Below, in pieces: positions 1 through 7,523 of a DNA stretch of 64,000 nt. The position numbers and the translations under genes are program-made. The DNA comes from Siphonobacter curvatus. GTDB taxonomy: Bacteria > Bacteroidota > Bacteroidia > Cytophagales > Spirosomataceae. The number at the start of each line of letters is the position of its first letter. Position 1 is the stretch's first letter. The notes under the pieces are model-generated. The model had not been told where the DNA came from. It was given only the letters and a program-made list of their open reading frames with translations, and did no database searches. The stretch covers positions 2,976,001 through 3,040,000 of the forward strand of contig NZ_PTRA01000001.1 in the NCBI RefSeq assembly GCF_002943425.1, written 5' to 3'.

Positions 1-1
1 C

Positions 2-130
2 CATTTGCTGGAAGAGTACAGCCATGATGAAATTGCCGAAATGTTACAAATCTCCGCCTCCACGTCCCGCACCCAGTTTATGCGGGCCAAGAATAAGCTG
101 AGAGAGATGTTAAGCACATTAGCCGTTTAG
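2..130 (+). CDS. ECF-type RNA polymerase sigma factor, C-terminal fragment
   Basis: Only the last 42 codons lie in the window; the gene begins upstream. The visible part matches sigma-70 region 4: a helix-turn-helix with HDEIAEMLQIS as first helix and turn, then STSRTQFMRAKNKLREML as recognition helix and tail. This part of an ECF sigma factor binds the -35 element. It ends 99 bp before the adaptor gene on the same strand, so it may belong to the same locus and might direct its transcription; that is inference. The downstream gap carries a GT-rich/AC-rich inverted repeat rather than a clear terminator. Confidence 0.85.
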   Translation, partial: HLLEEYSHDEIAEMLQISASTSRTQFMRAKNKLREMLSTLAV

Positions 131-220
131 AGTTTTGAGTTGGAAGTTTTGCATGTAGTAACTGACTCAGCAACCCGAAACACAAAACGCTAAACCCGAA
201 ACCAATAACCAATTAACCTT
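131..220. repeat. GT-rich/AC-rich imperfect inverted repeat
   Basis: The left part is rich in GTTTTGAGTTGG-like words and the right part in AACCCGAAACACAAAACGC-like words, giving a weak hairpin that starts at the sigma-factor stop codon. It resembles, less perfectly, the repeats after the ATPase gene and after P1, P2 and P10. Confidence 0.5.
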
Positions 221-229
221 TTTTTCCCC

Positions 230-1492
230 GTGGATAAGAAAATTGAAAGAAAATTCTGGAACCGTAAACGTGTCTTTTTTTTAACGGGCGGTTTGCTCCT
301 GGTGTCGCTCACGTTGTGGGCACTGGTATTCCGGGATAAGCGTACACAACTACGGGTCGAGACGGAAAAGCTGACCGTATCGAGTGTTTCGCAGGGTGCT
401 TTTAACGAATTCATTCCCGTCAACGGTACGGTTATTCCCATCCAGAGCGTACAGCTGGACGCCGTCGAAGGCGGTTCGATTGAGAAAATCTTCAAGCAAT
501 CGGGCGATATGGTAAAGGCGGGCGACGTGATTCTGCAACTCTCCAATACGGAACTGAAACTAAACGTACTGACCCGGGAAACGGCCTTATACGATCAGTT
601 GAACAACGCCCGTACCTCCCGTCTGCAATTGCAACAGAATACACTGGCTCTTCAGAATACGCTGGCTGAGATCGATTATCAGGTCAAAATCAAGGAACAG
701 CAACTGAATCGGAACGACCGGGCCTCCAAGTATCTTTCGGAGAAGGAAATGCAGGATGTTCGCGAAGAAGTATCCTACCAGAAACGCCGCCGCAACGTCA
801 CGCAACGCTCATACATGCAGGATTCTCTGATTCGGATTCAGCAAAATTCGCAGCTGTCTCAATCCGAAAAACGGATTTGGGAAAGCATCCAGAACGTAGG
901 TCAGATGCTGGACAACCTGCTGGTCAAGGCTCCCATCTCCGGTCAGCTTTCAACCGCTACGGACTTGCAGATCGGTCAGCTGATTACAAAAGGTACTAAA
1001 ATCGGTCAGGTCGATATTCTGGATAAATTCAAAGTACGGGTGCCCATCGACGAACTGTACCTACCCCGAATCGTGAAAGGACTGGAAGGTTACGCGGATC
1101 TGGATGGGAAAGAATACAAGCTTGTCGTCGACAAAGTTTTCCCCACGGTTACCAACGGTCGTTTTGAAGTCGATATGTTGTTTGCTCAGACAGCTCCTAC
1201 GGATATTCGTCGCGGTCAAACCTTACGCATTCGTCTGGAACTGGGTAAACCCGAACAGGCGGTACTGCTTCCCACGGGTGGTTTCTATCAGCAAACGGGC
1301 GGTAACTGGGTATTCGTGGTGGAAGCCGGTGGTCAGCGAGCCGTACGCCGCAACATCCAGTTGGGACGCAAGAACCCGACGTACTACGAAGTACTGGATG
1401 GCCTGAAACCCGGCGAAAAAGTCATCACCTCGAGTTACGAGTTCTTCGGCGACAATGAAGTACTCAATCTCAATGAAAAGCAACCGCAGTAA
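230..1492 (+). CDS. Periplasmic adaptor (HlyD/MacA-type membrane-fusion protein)
   Basis: Adaptor subunit expected to link an inner-membrane ABC permease to the periplasm or an outer-membrane channel. It has a cytoplasmic N-terminus with basic residues, one TM anchor (about 14-35) and no lipobox. A split lipoyl/barrel-sandwich domain (about 70-108 and 230-263, with LVKAPISGQL) flanks a long alpha-hairpin coiled coil (about 110-228, rich in Q, E and R). A beta-barrel and membrane-proximal domain follow. The length of 420 residues is normal for the family. The start chosen is GTG, the first codon of the open frame, which places the basic segment just before the TM helix. It precedes the ATPase gene, a MacA-MacB-like order. 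It is the only adaptor in the window. Confidence 0.93.
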   Translation: MDKKIERKFWNRKRVFFLTGGLLLVSLTLWALVFRDKRTQLRVETEKLTVSSVSQGAFNEFIPVNGTVIPIQSVQLDAVEGGSIEKIFKQSGDMVKAGDVILQLSNTELKLNVLTRETALYDQLNNARTSRLQLQQNTLALQNTLAEIDYQVKIKEQQLNRNDRASKYLSEKEMQDVREEVSYQKRRRNVTQRSYMQDSLIRIQQNSQLSQSEKRIWESIQNVGQMLDNLLVKAPISGQLSTATDLQIGQLITKGTKIGQVDILDKFKVRVPIDELYLPRIVKGLEGYADLDGKEYKLVVDKVFPTVTNGRFEVDMLFAQTAPTDIRRGQTLRIRLELGKPEQAVLLPTGGFYQQTGGNWVFVVEAGGQRAVRRNIQLGRKNPTYYEVLDGLKPGEKVITSSYEFFGDNEVLNLNEKQPQ

Positions 1493-1497
1493 TCTCT

Positions 1498-1574
1498 TTT
1501 GCCACGAAGGCACCAAGAATCACTACGTACTATCTGCTTTGTGAATCGTAGTGGCTTTGTGCCTTTGTGGCAAA
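1498..1574. repeat. Long imperfect intergenic hairpin between adaptor and ATPase genes
   Basis: Arms 1498-1527 and 1547-1574 are imperfect reverse complements (TTTGCCACGAAGGCACCAAG against CTTTGTGCCTTTGTGGCAAA, then CACTACG against CGTAGTG), with a loop of about 19 nt. It fills most of the 131-bp gap between two genes that should be co-transcribed, so it may set relative expression or mRNA stability. It could equally be a dispersed intergenic repeat. Confidence 0.7.
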
Positions 1575-1623
1575 TTTAAAAGACTAAACCCTATTCATCC
1601 GAGTTCAACACACACGTACAACC

Positions 1624-2313
1624 ATGATCCAAATCAAAAACCTCCGAAAAGTTTACCGTACCGAAGAAATTGAAACAACGGCTCTCGATCATGTGAATGT
1701 GGAAATTGCCGACGGCGAATTTGTCGCGATCATGGGTCCGTCGGGTTGCGGAAAATCGACCTTACTCAATGTATTGGGTATGCTGGACAACCCTTCCACG
1801 GGCGAGTACAACTTCTGGGGCGAGGAAATTTCAAAGTACTCGGAACGCCAACGGGCGAAGCTCCGTAAGGGAAACATCGGTTTCGTATTCCAGAGCTTTA
1901 ACCTGATCGACGAACTGACCGTATACGAAAACGTTGAACTTCCCCTGCTGTACCTCGGCAAATCGGCTTCCGAACGCAAGGAACTCGTTGAAACGGTACT
2001 AACCCGCATGAACATCATGCACCGGAAAGACCACTTCCCCCAGCAGCTTTCCGGTGGTCAGCAACAACGGGTAGCCATCGCCCGGGCTGTAGTCGCTAAA
2101 CCCAAGCTGATCCTCGCCGATGAGCCGACGGGTAACCTCGATTCGACCAACGGCGAAGAGGTCATGAAACTGCTTCAGCAACTCAACGAAGAAGGCACGA
2201 CCATCATCATGGTAACGCACTCCCCTTATGATGCCAACTACAGTCACCGGATCATCAACCTCTTCGACGGCCACGTGGTGACGGAAAACGTGAATACGAA
2301 GTTTCATATCTAG
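1624..2313 (+). CDS. ABC transporter ATP-binding protein (MacB/LolD-type)
   Basis: Nucleotide-binding subunit that would power the adjacent FtsX/MacB-like permeases. All ATPase motifs are intact: Walker [10 protein letters not shown] (38-46), Q-loop Gln90, signature LSGGQ (142-146), Walker B LILADEP with catalytic Glu167, D-loop NLDS, and H-loop His199. At 229 residues it is a stand-alone NBD of the LolD/FtsE/MacB-N class. It sits between the adaptor gene and P1 and is the only ATPase in 64 kb. Because the 19 permeases have no NBD of their own, this protein is the obvious partner for at least P1-P5 and possibly all of them (inference). Confidence 0.97.
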   Translation: MIQIKNLRKVYRTEEIETTALDHVNVEIADGEFVAIMGPSGCGKSTLLNVLGMLDNPSTGEYNFWGEEISKYSERQRAKLRKGNIGFVFQSFNLIDELTVYENVELPLLYLGKSASERKELVETVLTRMNIMHRKDHFPQQLSGGQQQRVAIARAVVAKPKLILADEPTGNLDSTNGEEVMKLLQQLNEEGTTIIMVTHSPYDANYSHRIINLFDGHVVTENVNTKFHI

Positions 2314-2437
2314 GTTTTGAGTTTGGGGTTTAGGGTTTTAAGTTTTAGGTGCGGAAACTTTCTTTGAAATGACTCTGCGGTCATTTTGCAGTATTCTGCA
2401 CTTCAACCTTTTAAACCCAAAACACTAAACTCAAAAC
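2314..2437. repeat. GT-rich/AC-rich inverted repeat after ATPase gene
   Basis: It begins right after the stop codon. GTTTTGAGTTT (2314-2324) is the perfect reverse complement of AAACTCAAAAC (2427-2437), and the flanking GGGTTTAGGG and AACCCAAAACAC words extend the pairing imperfectly. It lies between ATPase and P1 genes that are expected to be co-transcribed. There is no T-run of a classical terminator. Confidence 0.65.
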
Positions 2438-2491
2438 GGCAGCATCGGCTGCTCTAAGCCCACAACTCCAAACCTCCTTTCCCCTTCAGCT

Positions 2492-4864
2492 ATGTTTTCC
2501 AACTACTTCAAAATTGCCTTTCGTAATCTCTGGAGAAACGGTGTTTTTTCGGTGATCAACATTGTTGGTCTGGCTCTGGGTGTGGCCTGTAGTTTGTTGA
2601 TTGGGCTTTGGGTAGAGGATGAGCTGGCAATGGATAACTACCACGCCAAAAGTCCGGTGCTGTACCGAATCATGCAAAGCCAGACCTTCAACGGCGAAAC
2701 CAATGCCGGTCCGCACACGCCCGGTATGCTCAGTTACGAGTTGAAAAAGAAGTTTCCGGAAGTGGTACATGCGTCGGGTTTTACCTGGGAGACTGATCTG
2801 AACTTCACGGTTGGTGATAAATTCAACAAGCAGAAAGCCCGCTGGGCCGGTGAAGACTGGTTCAAGATGTTTTCGATTCCCTTGCTGGCGGGTACGCCCG
2901 CCACGGCCCTGAAGGCTCCCGAAAGCATGGCGATTTCCCGGAAAATGGCTGATAATTACTTCGGCAGTCCACAAAACGCCCTGGGCAAAACGGTCGAAGT
3001 GGCGGGACGGGACATTCCTTATAAAGTCACGGCCGTTTTTGAAGATTTACCCGCTCAGGCTTCCGAAAAATACGATTTCCTGCTTACCTGGGAAGACTTC
3101 CGCAAGCGAAACAACTGGGTCGAACAATGGGGTAACAATGGTCCCCGTGTATACTTTGAGCTTCGCCCGGATGCGAATACGGCCAACGTAGAAAAGCGGC
3201 TGAAGAAATTTTTGAATAACTACCGCAAGGAAGAGTACCCCAACACCCTGTTCATGCAACGCCTCAGCGAATCGTACCTCTACAACGATTGGCGGGGTGG
3301 TACTCAAAACGGGGGTCGGATTGAGTACGTCCGTTTATTCAGCGTGGTCGCCGTTTTTATTCTGCTCATTGCCTGTATCAACTTTATGAATCTGGCGACG
3401 GCCCGTTCCGAACGCCGTAGCCGCGAGGTGGGCGTTCGGAAAGTGATGGGAGCCGTCCGGGAATCGCTGATTGGGCAGTTTCTGGCTGAATCGTTCCTGA
3501 TTACCGCTCTGGCCGTACTGGTGGCTATTGGTTTGGTAGAGTTGGTCATGCCTAACTTCAATGAACTTACCGAAAAACAACTGGTTCTGAGTTATACGCA
3601 ACCGAGCACGTATCTGATTTTGCTGGGCGTAACTCTACTGACGGGTCTCGTCGCGGGTAGCTATCCGGCGTTTTACCTGTCAGGCTTCAATCCGGCTCGT
3701 GTACTGAAAGGTCGCCTGAAGTTCTCCCGTGGCAGTAAACTGTTCCGTCAGGGACTCGTGGTTTTTCAGTTTACGCTTTCCATTCTCCTCATTGTCGGTA
3801 CGATCATCATCTATCGACAGGTGAGTTTTATCCAGAATAAAAACCTGGGCTACGATCGCGAGAATTTGATTTACATTCCGATGGAAGGCGAGTTATCGAC
3901 GAAGTACCGGACCATCCATCAGCAACTCCTGCATATGCCGGGGATTCAGTCCATCAGTACCATCAATCAGGTACCTGGTGAATTTGGCAGCAACACCACG
4001 GGCGTAAACTGGCCCGGAAAAGATCCGGAATCCCGTCCGCTGTTTGAGGCAACGGGTATTGGGTATGACGGCCTGAAAACCCTAGGCATCAAGCTCTTGT
4101 CGGGTCGGGAATTTTCCGAAAAATACGCTACTGATTCCGCCGCGTTCCTGATCAATCGCGAAGCCGCTGCCTTGATGGGGTATAAAGATCCGGTGGGCAA
4201 ACCGATTACGTTCTGGGACCGTCCGGGTACAATTATCGGGCTGGTGGATGAGTTTCATTTTCATTCACTCCACGAACAAATCAGACCCTTGATTCTGCGG
4301 CTGGATGCAGGCTGGTCAACCTCCTACTACGGAGCCATGATGGTCCGGACCCAACCGGGGCAAACCCAGCAGGCCATTGCCAGTCTGGAAAGCATCTGCA
4401 AACAGGCCAATCCCAAATTCCCCTTCACTTACCGTTTTGCTGACGTAGAATACGGCAAGCTGTACCGTTCCGAACAGGTCATGGGAACCTTGGCTAAAGT
4501 TTTCGCCGGGCTGGGCATCTTCATTTCCTGTCTGGGCTTACTGGGACTGGCCGCCTTTACCGCCGAACAGCGAACCAAAGAAATTGGTATTCGAAAAGTA
4601 CTGGGAGCCAGCGTATTCAGTGTTATCTCTCTGCTTTCCAAAGACTTTGTTAAACTCGTGGGTATTGCTTTCCTGCTGGCCTCGCCGGTCGCCTGGTGGG
4701 CCCTGGGCGATTACCTCGACAAGTTCTATTACCACGTAAATCTCGACTGGTGGGTATTCGTTGGAGCGGGCCTACTGGCCCTGCTCGTCGCTCTACTCAC
4801 GGTGAGTTCACAGGCTTTCCGGGCGGCTACCGTCAATCCGGTGAAGAGTCTGAAAAGTGAGTAA
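2492..4864 (+). CDS. P1: two-module FtsX/MacB-like ABC permease
   Basis: Inner-membrane subunit of a type VII (MacB/LolC/FtsX) ABC transporter with no ATPase domain. Layout: amphipathic N-terminus; TM1 (21-41); periplasmic MacB_PCD domain 1 (about 45-278); TM2-4 (281-301, 327-352, 374-396); TM5 (420-441); periplasmic domain 2 (about 445-668); TM6-8 to the end. Cytoplasmic REVGVRKVMGA (311-321) and KEIGIRKVLGAS (about 696) mark equivalent positions in the two FtsX halves. One chain therefore equals a MacB permease dimer. The tail is NPVKSLKSE. P1 belongs to group II with P7, P15 and P17, sharing GGRIEYV before TM2 and NWPGKDPE in domain 2. It lies directly behind the ATPase gene, so it is the founding partner by position. 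Confidence 0.95.
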   Translation: MFSNYFKIAFRNLWRNGVFSVINIVGLALGVACSLLIGLWVEDELAMDNYHAKSPVLYRIMQSQTFNGETNAGPHTPGMLSYELKKKFPEVVHASGFTWETDLNFTVGDKFNKQKARWAGEDWFKMFSIPLLAGTPATALKAPESMAISRKMADNYFGSPQNALGKTVEVAGRDIPYKVTAVFEDLPAQASEKYDFLLTWEDFRKRNNWVEQWGNNGPRVYFELRPDANTANVEKRLKKFLNNYRKEEYPNTLFMQRLSESYLYNDWRGGTQNGGRIEYVRLFSVVAVFILLIACINFMNLATARSERRSREVGVRKVMGAVRESLIGQFLAESFLITALAVLVAIGLVELVMPNFNELTEKQLVLSYTQPSTYLILLGVTLLTGLVAGSYPAFYLSGFNPARVLKGRLKFSRGSKLFRQGLVVFQFTLSILLIVGTIIIYRQVSFIQNKNLGYDRENLIYIPMEGELSTKYRTIHQQLLHMPGIQSISTINQVPGEFGSNTTGVNWPGKDPESRPLFEATGIGYDGLKTLGIKLLSGREFSEKYATDSAAFLINREAAALMGYKDPVGKPITFWDRPGTIIGLVDEFHFHSLHEQIRPLILRLDAGWSTSYYGAMMVRTQPGQTQQAIASLESICKQANPKFPFTYRFADVEYGKLYRSEQVMGTLAKVFAGLGIFISCLGLLGLAAFTAEQRTKEIGIRKVLGASVFSVISLLSKDFVKLVGIAFLLASPVAWWALGDYLDKFYYHVNLDWWVFVGAGLLALLVALLTVSSQAFRAATVNPVKSLKSE

Positions 4865-4868
4865 AGAG

Positions 4869-4955
4869 TAGTTGTTTGTTGTGGGTTGTTAGGTCGTTTG
4901 CCGTATTAAAAGTCAACGTTGATAAACACCTTCTTTAGCCCAAAACAAACAACTA
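4869..4955. repeat. GT-rich/AC-rich inverted repeat between P1 and P2
   Basis: TAGTTGTTTGTT (4869-4880) pairs perfectly with AACAAACAACTA (4944-4955). Further GGGTTGTT and AACCAACC words add weaker pairing. It has the same design as the element after the ATPase gene, but with different core words. Confidence 0.65.
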
Positions 4956-4989
4956 TCAACCAACCACCATCCCCTAGGCCTTAGCAGCC

Positions 4990-7398
4990 ATGTTACAGAA
5001 CTATCTCAAAATCGCCTGGCGAAGTTTATGGAAGAACCGGCTGTTTTCCATGGTCAATCTCGTGGGGCTGGCTCTGGGGCTTACGGCTTCGCTGCTCATT
5101 CTGGAATACGTCAGTTTCGAGAAAAGCTTTAATACCTTTCATCCGCAACTGCCCAGCCTGTACCGAATCCTGATGAAAGATCAGGCGGGTACTACCCAGG
5201 GAAGTTCGGCTCCGGGCATTATTCTCCGGACAGATTTCCCAGAAATCAAAGGCTACTGCCGCCTGGCCGAGGGCATTTCAAACGGCATCATTACCGTTGC
5301 AAACCAGACCTTTCGGGAAGAACATTCGGCTTACGCGGATGCTTCCCTGTTTGAGCTTTTTCACTTCCCGCTGCTATCAGGTTCCGCTCAGGAGCTTAAG
5401 AAGCCTCTCACTGTAGCCCTGTCCGCCCATCAGGCCCGTACACTCTTTGGCAGTACCGACGTCGTGGGCAAAAGCCTGTCACTGGCCAATCAGTTCGGAA
5501 AGCTGGAATACGCCGTAGTGGCTGTGTACGAAAACATGCCCGAAAACTCGGATCTACAGGTGGACCTGGTTCTTTCCCTGGCGACTTTACAAAACCCGAC
5601 CATTGTGGCGTCCAATAGCTGGGTCGACCCGACGGGCGTGGGAGCACAATTTCTGACGACCTACGTGCGACTCGCTCCGCAAAGTACGGTGAGCCACGTA
5701 GAAGCCAAATTTAATGCCCTGCTCAAGACCTTACCCACCGGAGCCACGGACGAAATCCGATTACAGGCGGTTTCGTTTCAGCACCTCGGTTCCTCCCTCA
5801 ACGACTCCTACCCCACCTATGGCAATCTGGGGTTCGTGTACATCATGACCGGCATTGCCTTACTGATTTTACTGATTGCCTGGTTCAACTACGTCAACTT
5901 GAGTACGGCGTTATCCACCAAACGTTCCAAAGAAGTGGGCGTTCGGAAAGTCATTGGTGCTCACCGCAATCAGTTGATCACTCAATTTTTGGGCGAATCC
6001 ATGATTCTGAATCTGACTGCCCTTCTGCTGGCTCTGGTTTTGGTGGATCTGCTCCAGATTCCCTTTAATCTGTTAATCAAGAAAAACCTTTCGTTATCCA
6101 TCCTATTGCATTCCGCTTTCGGCCTGTATGGACTTCTGTTCTTCATCGCCGGCAGTGTGCTTTCAGGAGCCTATACGGCCTTTATTCTGAGTAGCATTAA
6201 TCCCATACTGAGTTTAAAGGGTGGATTTCTGAAATCGGGACGGGCTTGGTTACGACAATCACTCGTGGTCTTTCAGTTCAGCATTTCCATTGCCCTAATT
6301 GCCGCCACGTTCATCGTCTATCATCAGTTGCACTACATGCAGCGTAAAAATCTGGGCATGAACCTCCAGCAACTACTGGTGATGCAGGGACCGGAAGTAG
6401 GACGAGATGACAGTTTGTTTCAGGACCGGGCCGTAGGTTTTCGGAACGCCGTGAGTCAGTTGGCTTTCGTATCGTCCTTCAGTAATACGGGGAATGTTCC
6501 GGGTAATGGCTTTAACTTTTCAACGGAAAATGTCTTACGGACCGACCAGACCACCGCAGGGGCTCATACCAGTTACAAAGTCTTAATCTGCGATGACCAG
6601 TATTTTAAAACCTACGACATCGCTTTAGCCACCGGCCGTGCGTTTACGAAAGGGGAAACCGAAAAACCCTGGAGAAACGTAGCTCAGGTGGTACTTAATG
6701 AAGCCGCCGTTGCCCGCTTATCCGCTACACCGACGAGTATCCTTGGGAAAACCATCAGCTTTAACGGACAAGCCGTGGAAGTGATTGGGGTCGTTAAAAA
6801 TTACCACCATCTGGGTTTAAAGGAAGTCATTCAACCCATCGTTTTCTGGCCGCAGCAAAATACTACCTACTTCACGGCTCAGATTTCCACGGATCAGTTA
6901 CAGAAACACCTGAGTCAGATTCAAACCCTGTACGAGCGATTTTTTCCGGGCAATCCCTTCTCATTTCATTTCGCCGACGAACAGTTTAACTACCAATACC
7001 AGACGGAGCAGCAGTACAGCGAATTGTTTACGCTAGCGGCTGGACTATCCATCTTTATCGCCTGTCTGGGTCTGCTTGGACTGGCCGCTTTTAGTGCCGA
7101 ACAGCGAACCAAGGAAATTGGTATCCGGAAAGTACTCGGAGCCAGTGTCGTGCAGCTTTCGGCCATGCTTTCCAAAGATTTTGTCCGTCTGGTTCTGATT
7201 GCTCTCCTCCTCGCGGTTCCGCTGGTCTGGCTGGCGATGGAACGCTGGCTGGAACAGTTTGCCTATCACGTCTCGGTGCAGTGGTGGATCTTCGCCGGAG
7301 CTGGACTCCTGACCCTGACAATCGCTTTACTCACGGTTGGTTATCAGTCCATTCGAACGGCGTTGATCAATCCGGTGAAGAGTTTAAAGAGTGAATAA
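4990..7398 (+). CDS. P2: two-module FtsX/MacB-like ABC permease
   Basis: 802 residues with the two-module layout described for P1. It is a group III member with some unusual residues: the TM2 end reads AWFNYVNLSTAL where most paralogues have ACINFMNLSTAR, and TM1 is followed by EYVSFEKSF rather than DELSYDRF. Module 1 coupling segment KEVGVRKVIGAHRNQL (314-329); module 2 segment KEIGIRKVLGASVVQL; tail NPVKSLKSE. Domain 2 retains the family pattern VIGVVKNYHH. The 125-bp gap before it holds an inverted repeat but no strong terminator, so it is probably read through from P1. Confidence 0.94.
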   Translation: MLQNYLKIAWRSLWKNRLFSMVNLVGLALGLTASLLILEYVSFEKSFNTFHPQLPSLYRILMKDQAGTTQGSSAPGIILRTDFPEIKGYCRLAEGISNGIITVANQTFREEHSAYADASLFELFHFPLLSGSAQELKKPLTVALSAHQARTLFGSTDVVGKSLSLANQFGKLEYAVVAVYENMPENSDLQVDLVLSLATLQNPTIVASNSWVDPTGVGAQFLTTYVRLAPQSTVSHVEAKFNALLKTLPTGATDEIRLQAVSFQHLGSSLNDSYPTYGNLGFVYIMTGIALLILLIAWFNYVNLSTALSTKRSKEVGVRKVIGAHRNQLITQFLGESMILNLTALLLALVLVDLLQIPFNLLIKKNLSLSILLHSAFGLYGLLFFIAGSVLSGAYTAFILSSINPILSLKGGFLKSGRAWLRQSLVVFQFSISIALIAATFIVYHQLHYMQRKNLGMNLQQLLVMQGPEVGRDDSLFQDRAVGFRNAVSQLAFVSSFSNTGNVPGNGFNFSTENVLRTDQTTAGAHTSYKVLICDDQYFKTYDIALATGRAFTKGETEKPWRNVAQVVLNEAAVARLSATPTSILGKTISFNGQAVEVIGVVKNYHHLGLKEVIQPIVFWPQQNTTYFTAQISTDQLQKHLSQIQTLYERFFPGNPFSFHFADEQFNYQYQTEQQYSELFTLAAGLSIFIACLGLLGLAAFSAEQRTKEIGIRKVLGASVVQLSAMLSKDFVRLVLIALLLAVPLVWLAMERWLEQFAYHVSVQWWIFAGAGLLTLTIALLTVGYQSIRTALINPVKSLKSE

Positions 7399-7404
7399 TT
7401 GGTA

Positions 7405-7482
7405 GTTGTTGGTTAAGGGTTGCTTGTTGTAACAATGAAATAACAGCCCATTCAAAAGTCTCAATTCCTAACAACCAACAAC
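7405..7482. repeat. GT-rich/AC-rich inverted repeat between P2 and P3
   Basis: GTTGTTGGTT (7405-7414) is the reverse complement of AACCAACAAC (7473-7482). Additional AACTAACAACAACC words follow up to about 7500. It is the third gap in a row in this operon with this structure. Confidence 0.6.
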
Positions 7483-7523
7483 GAAAAACTAACAACAACC
7501 AGCGATCAACCATCGACCAATTT

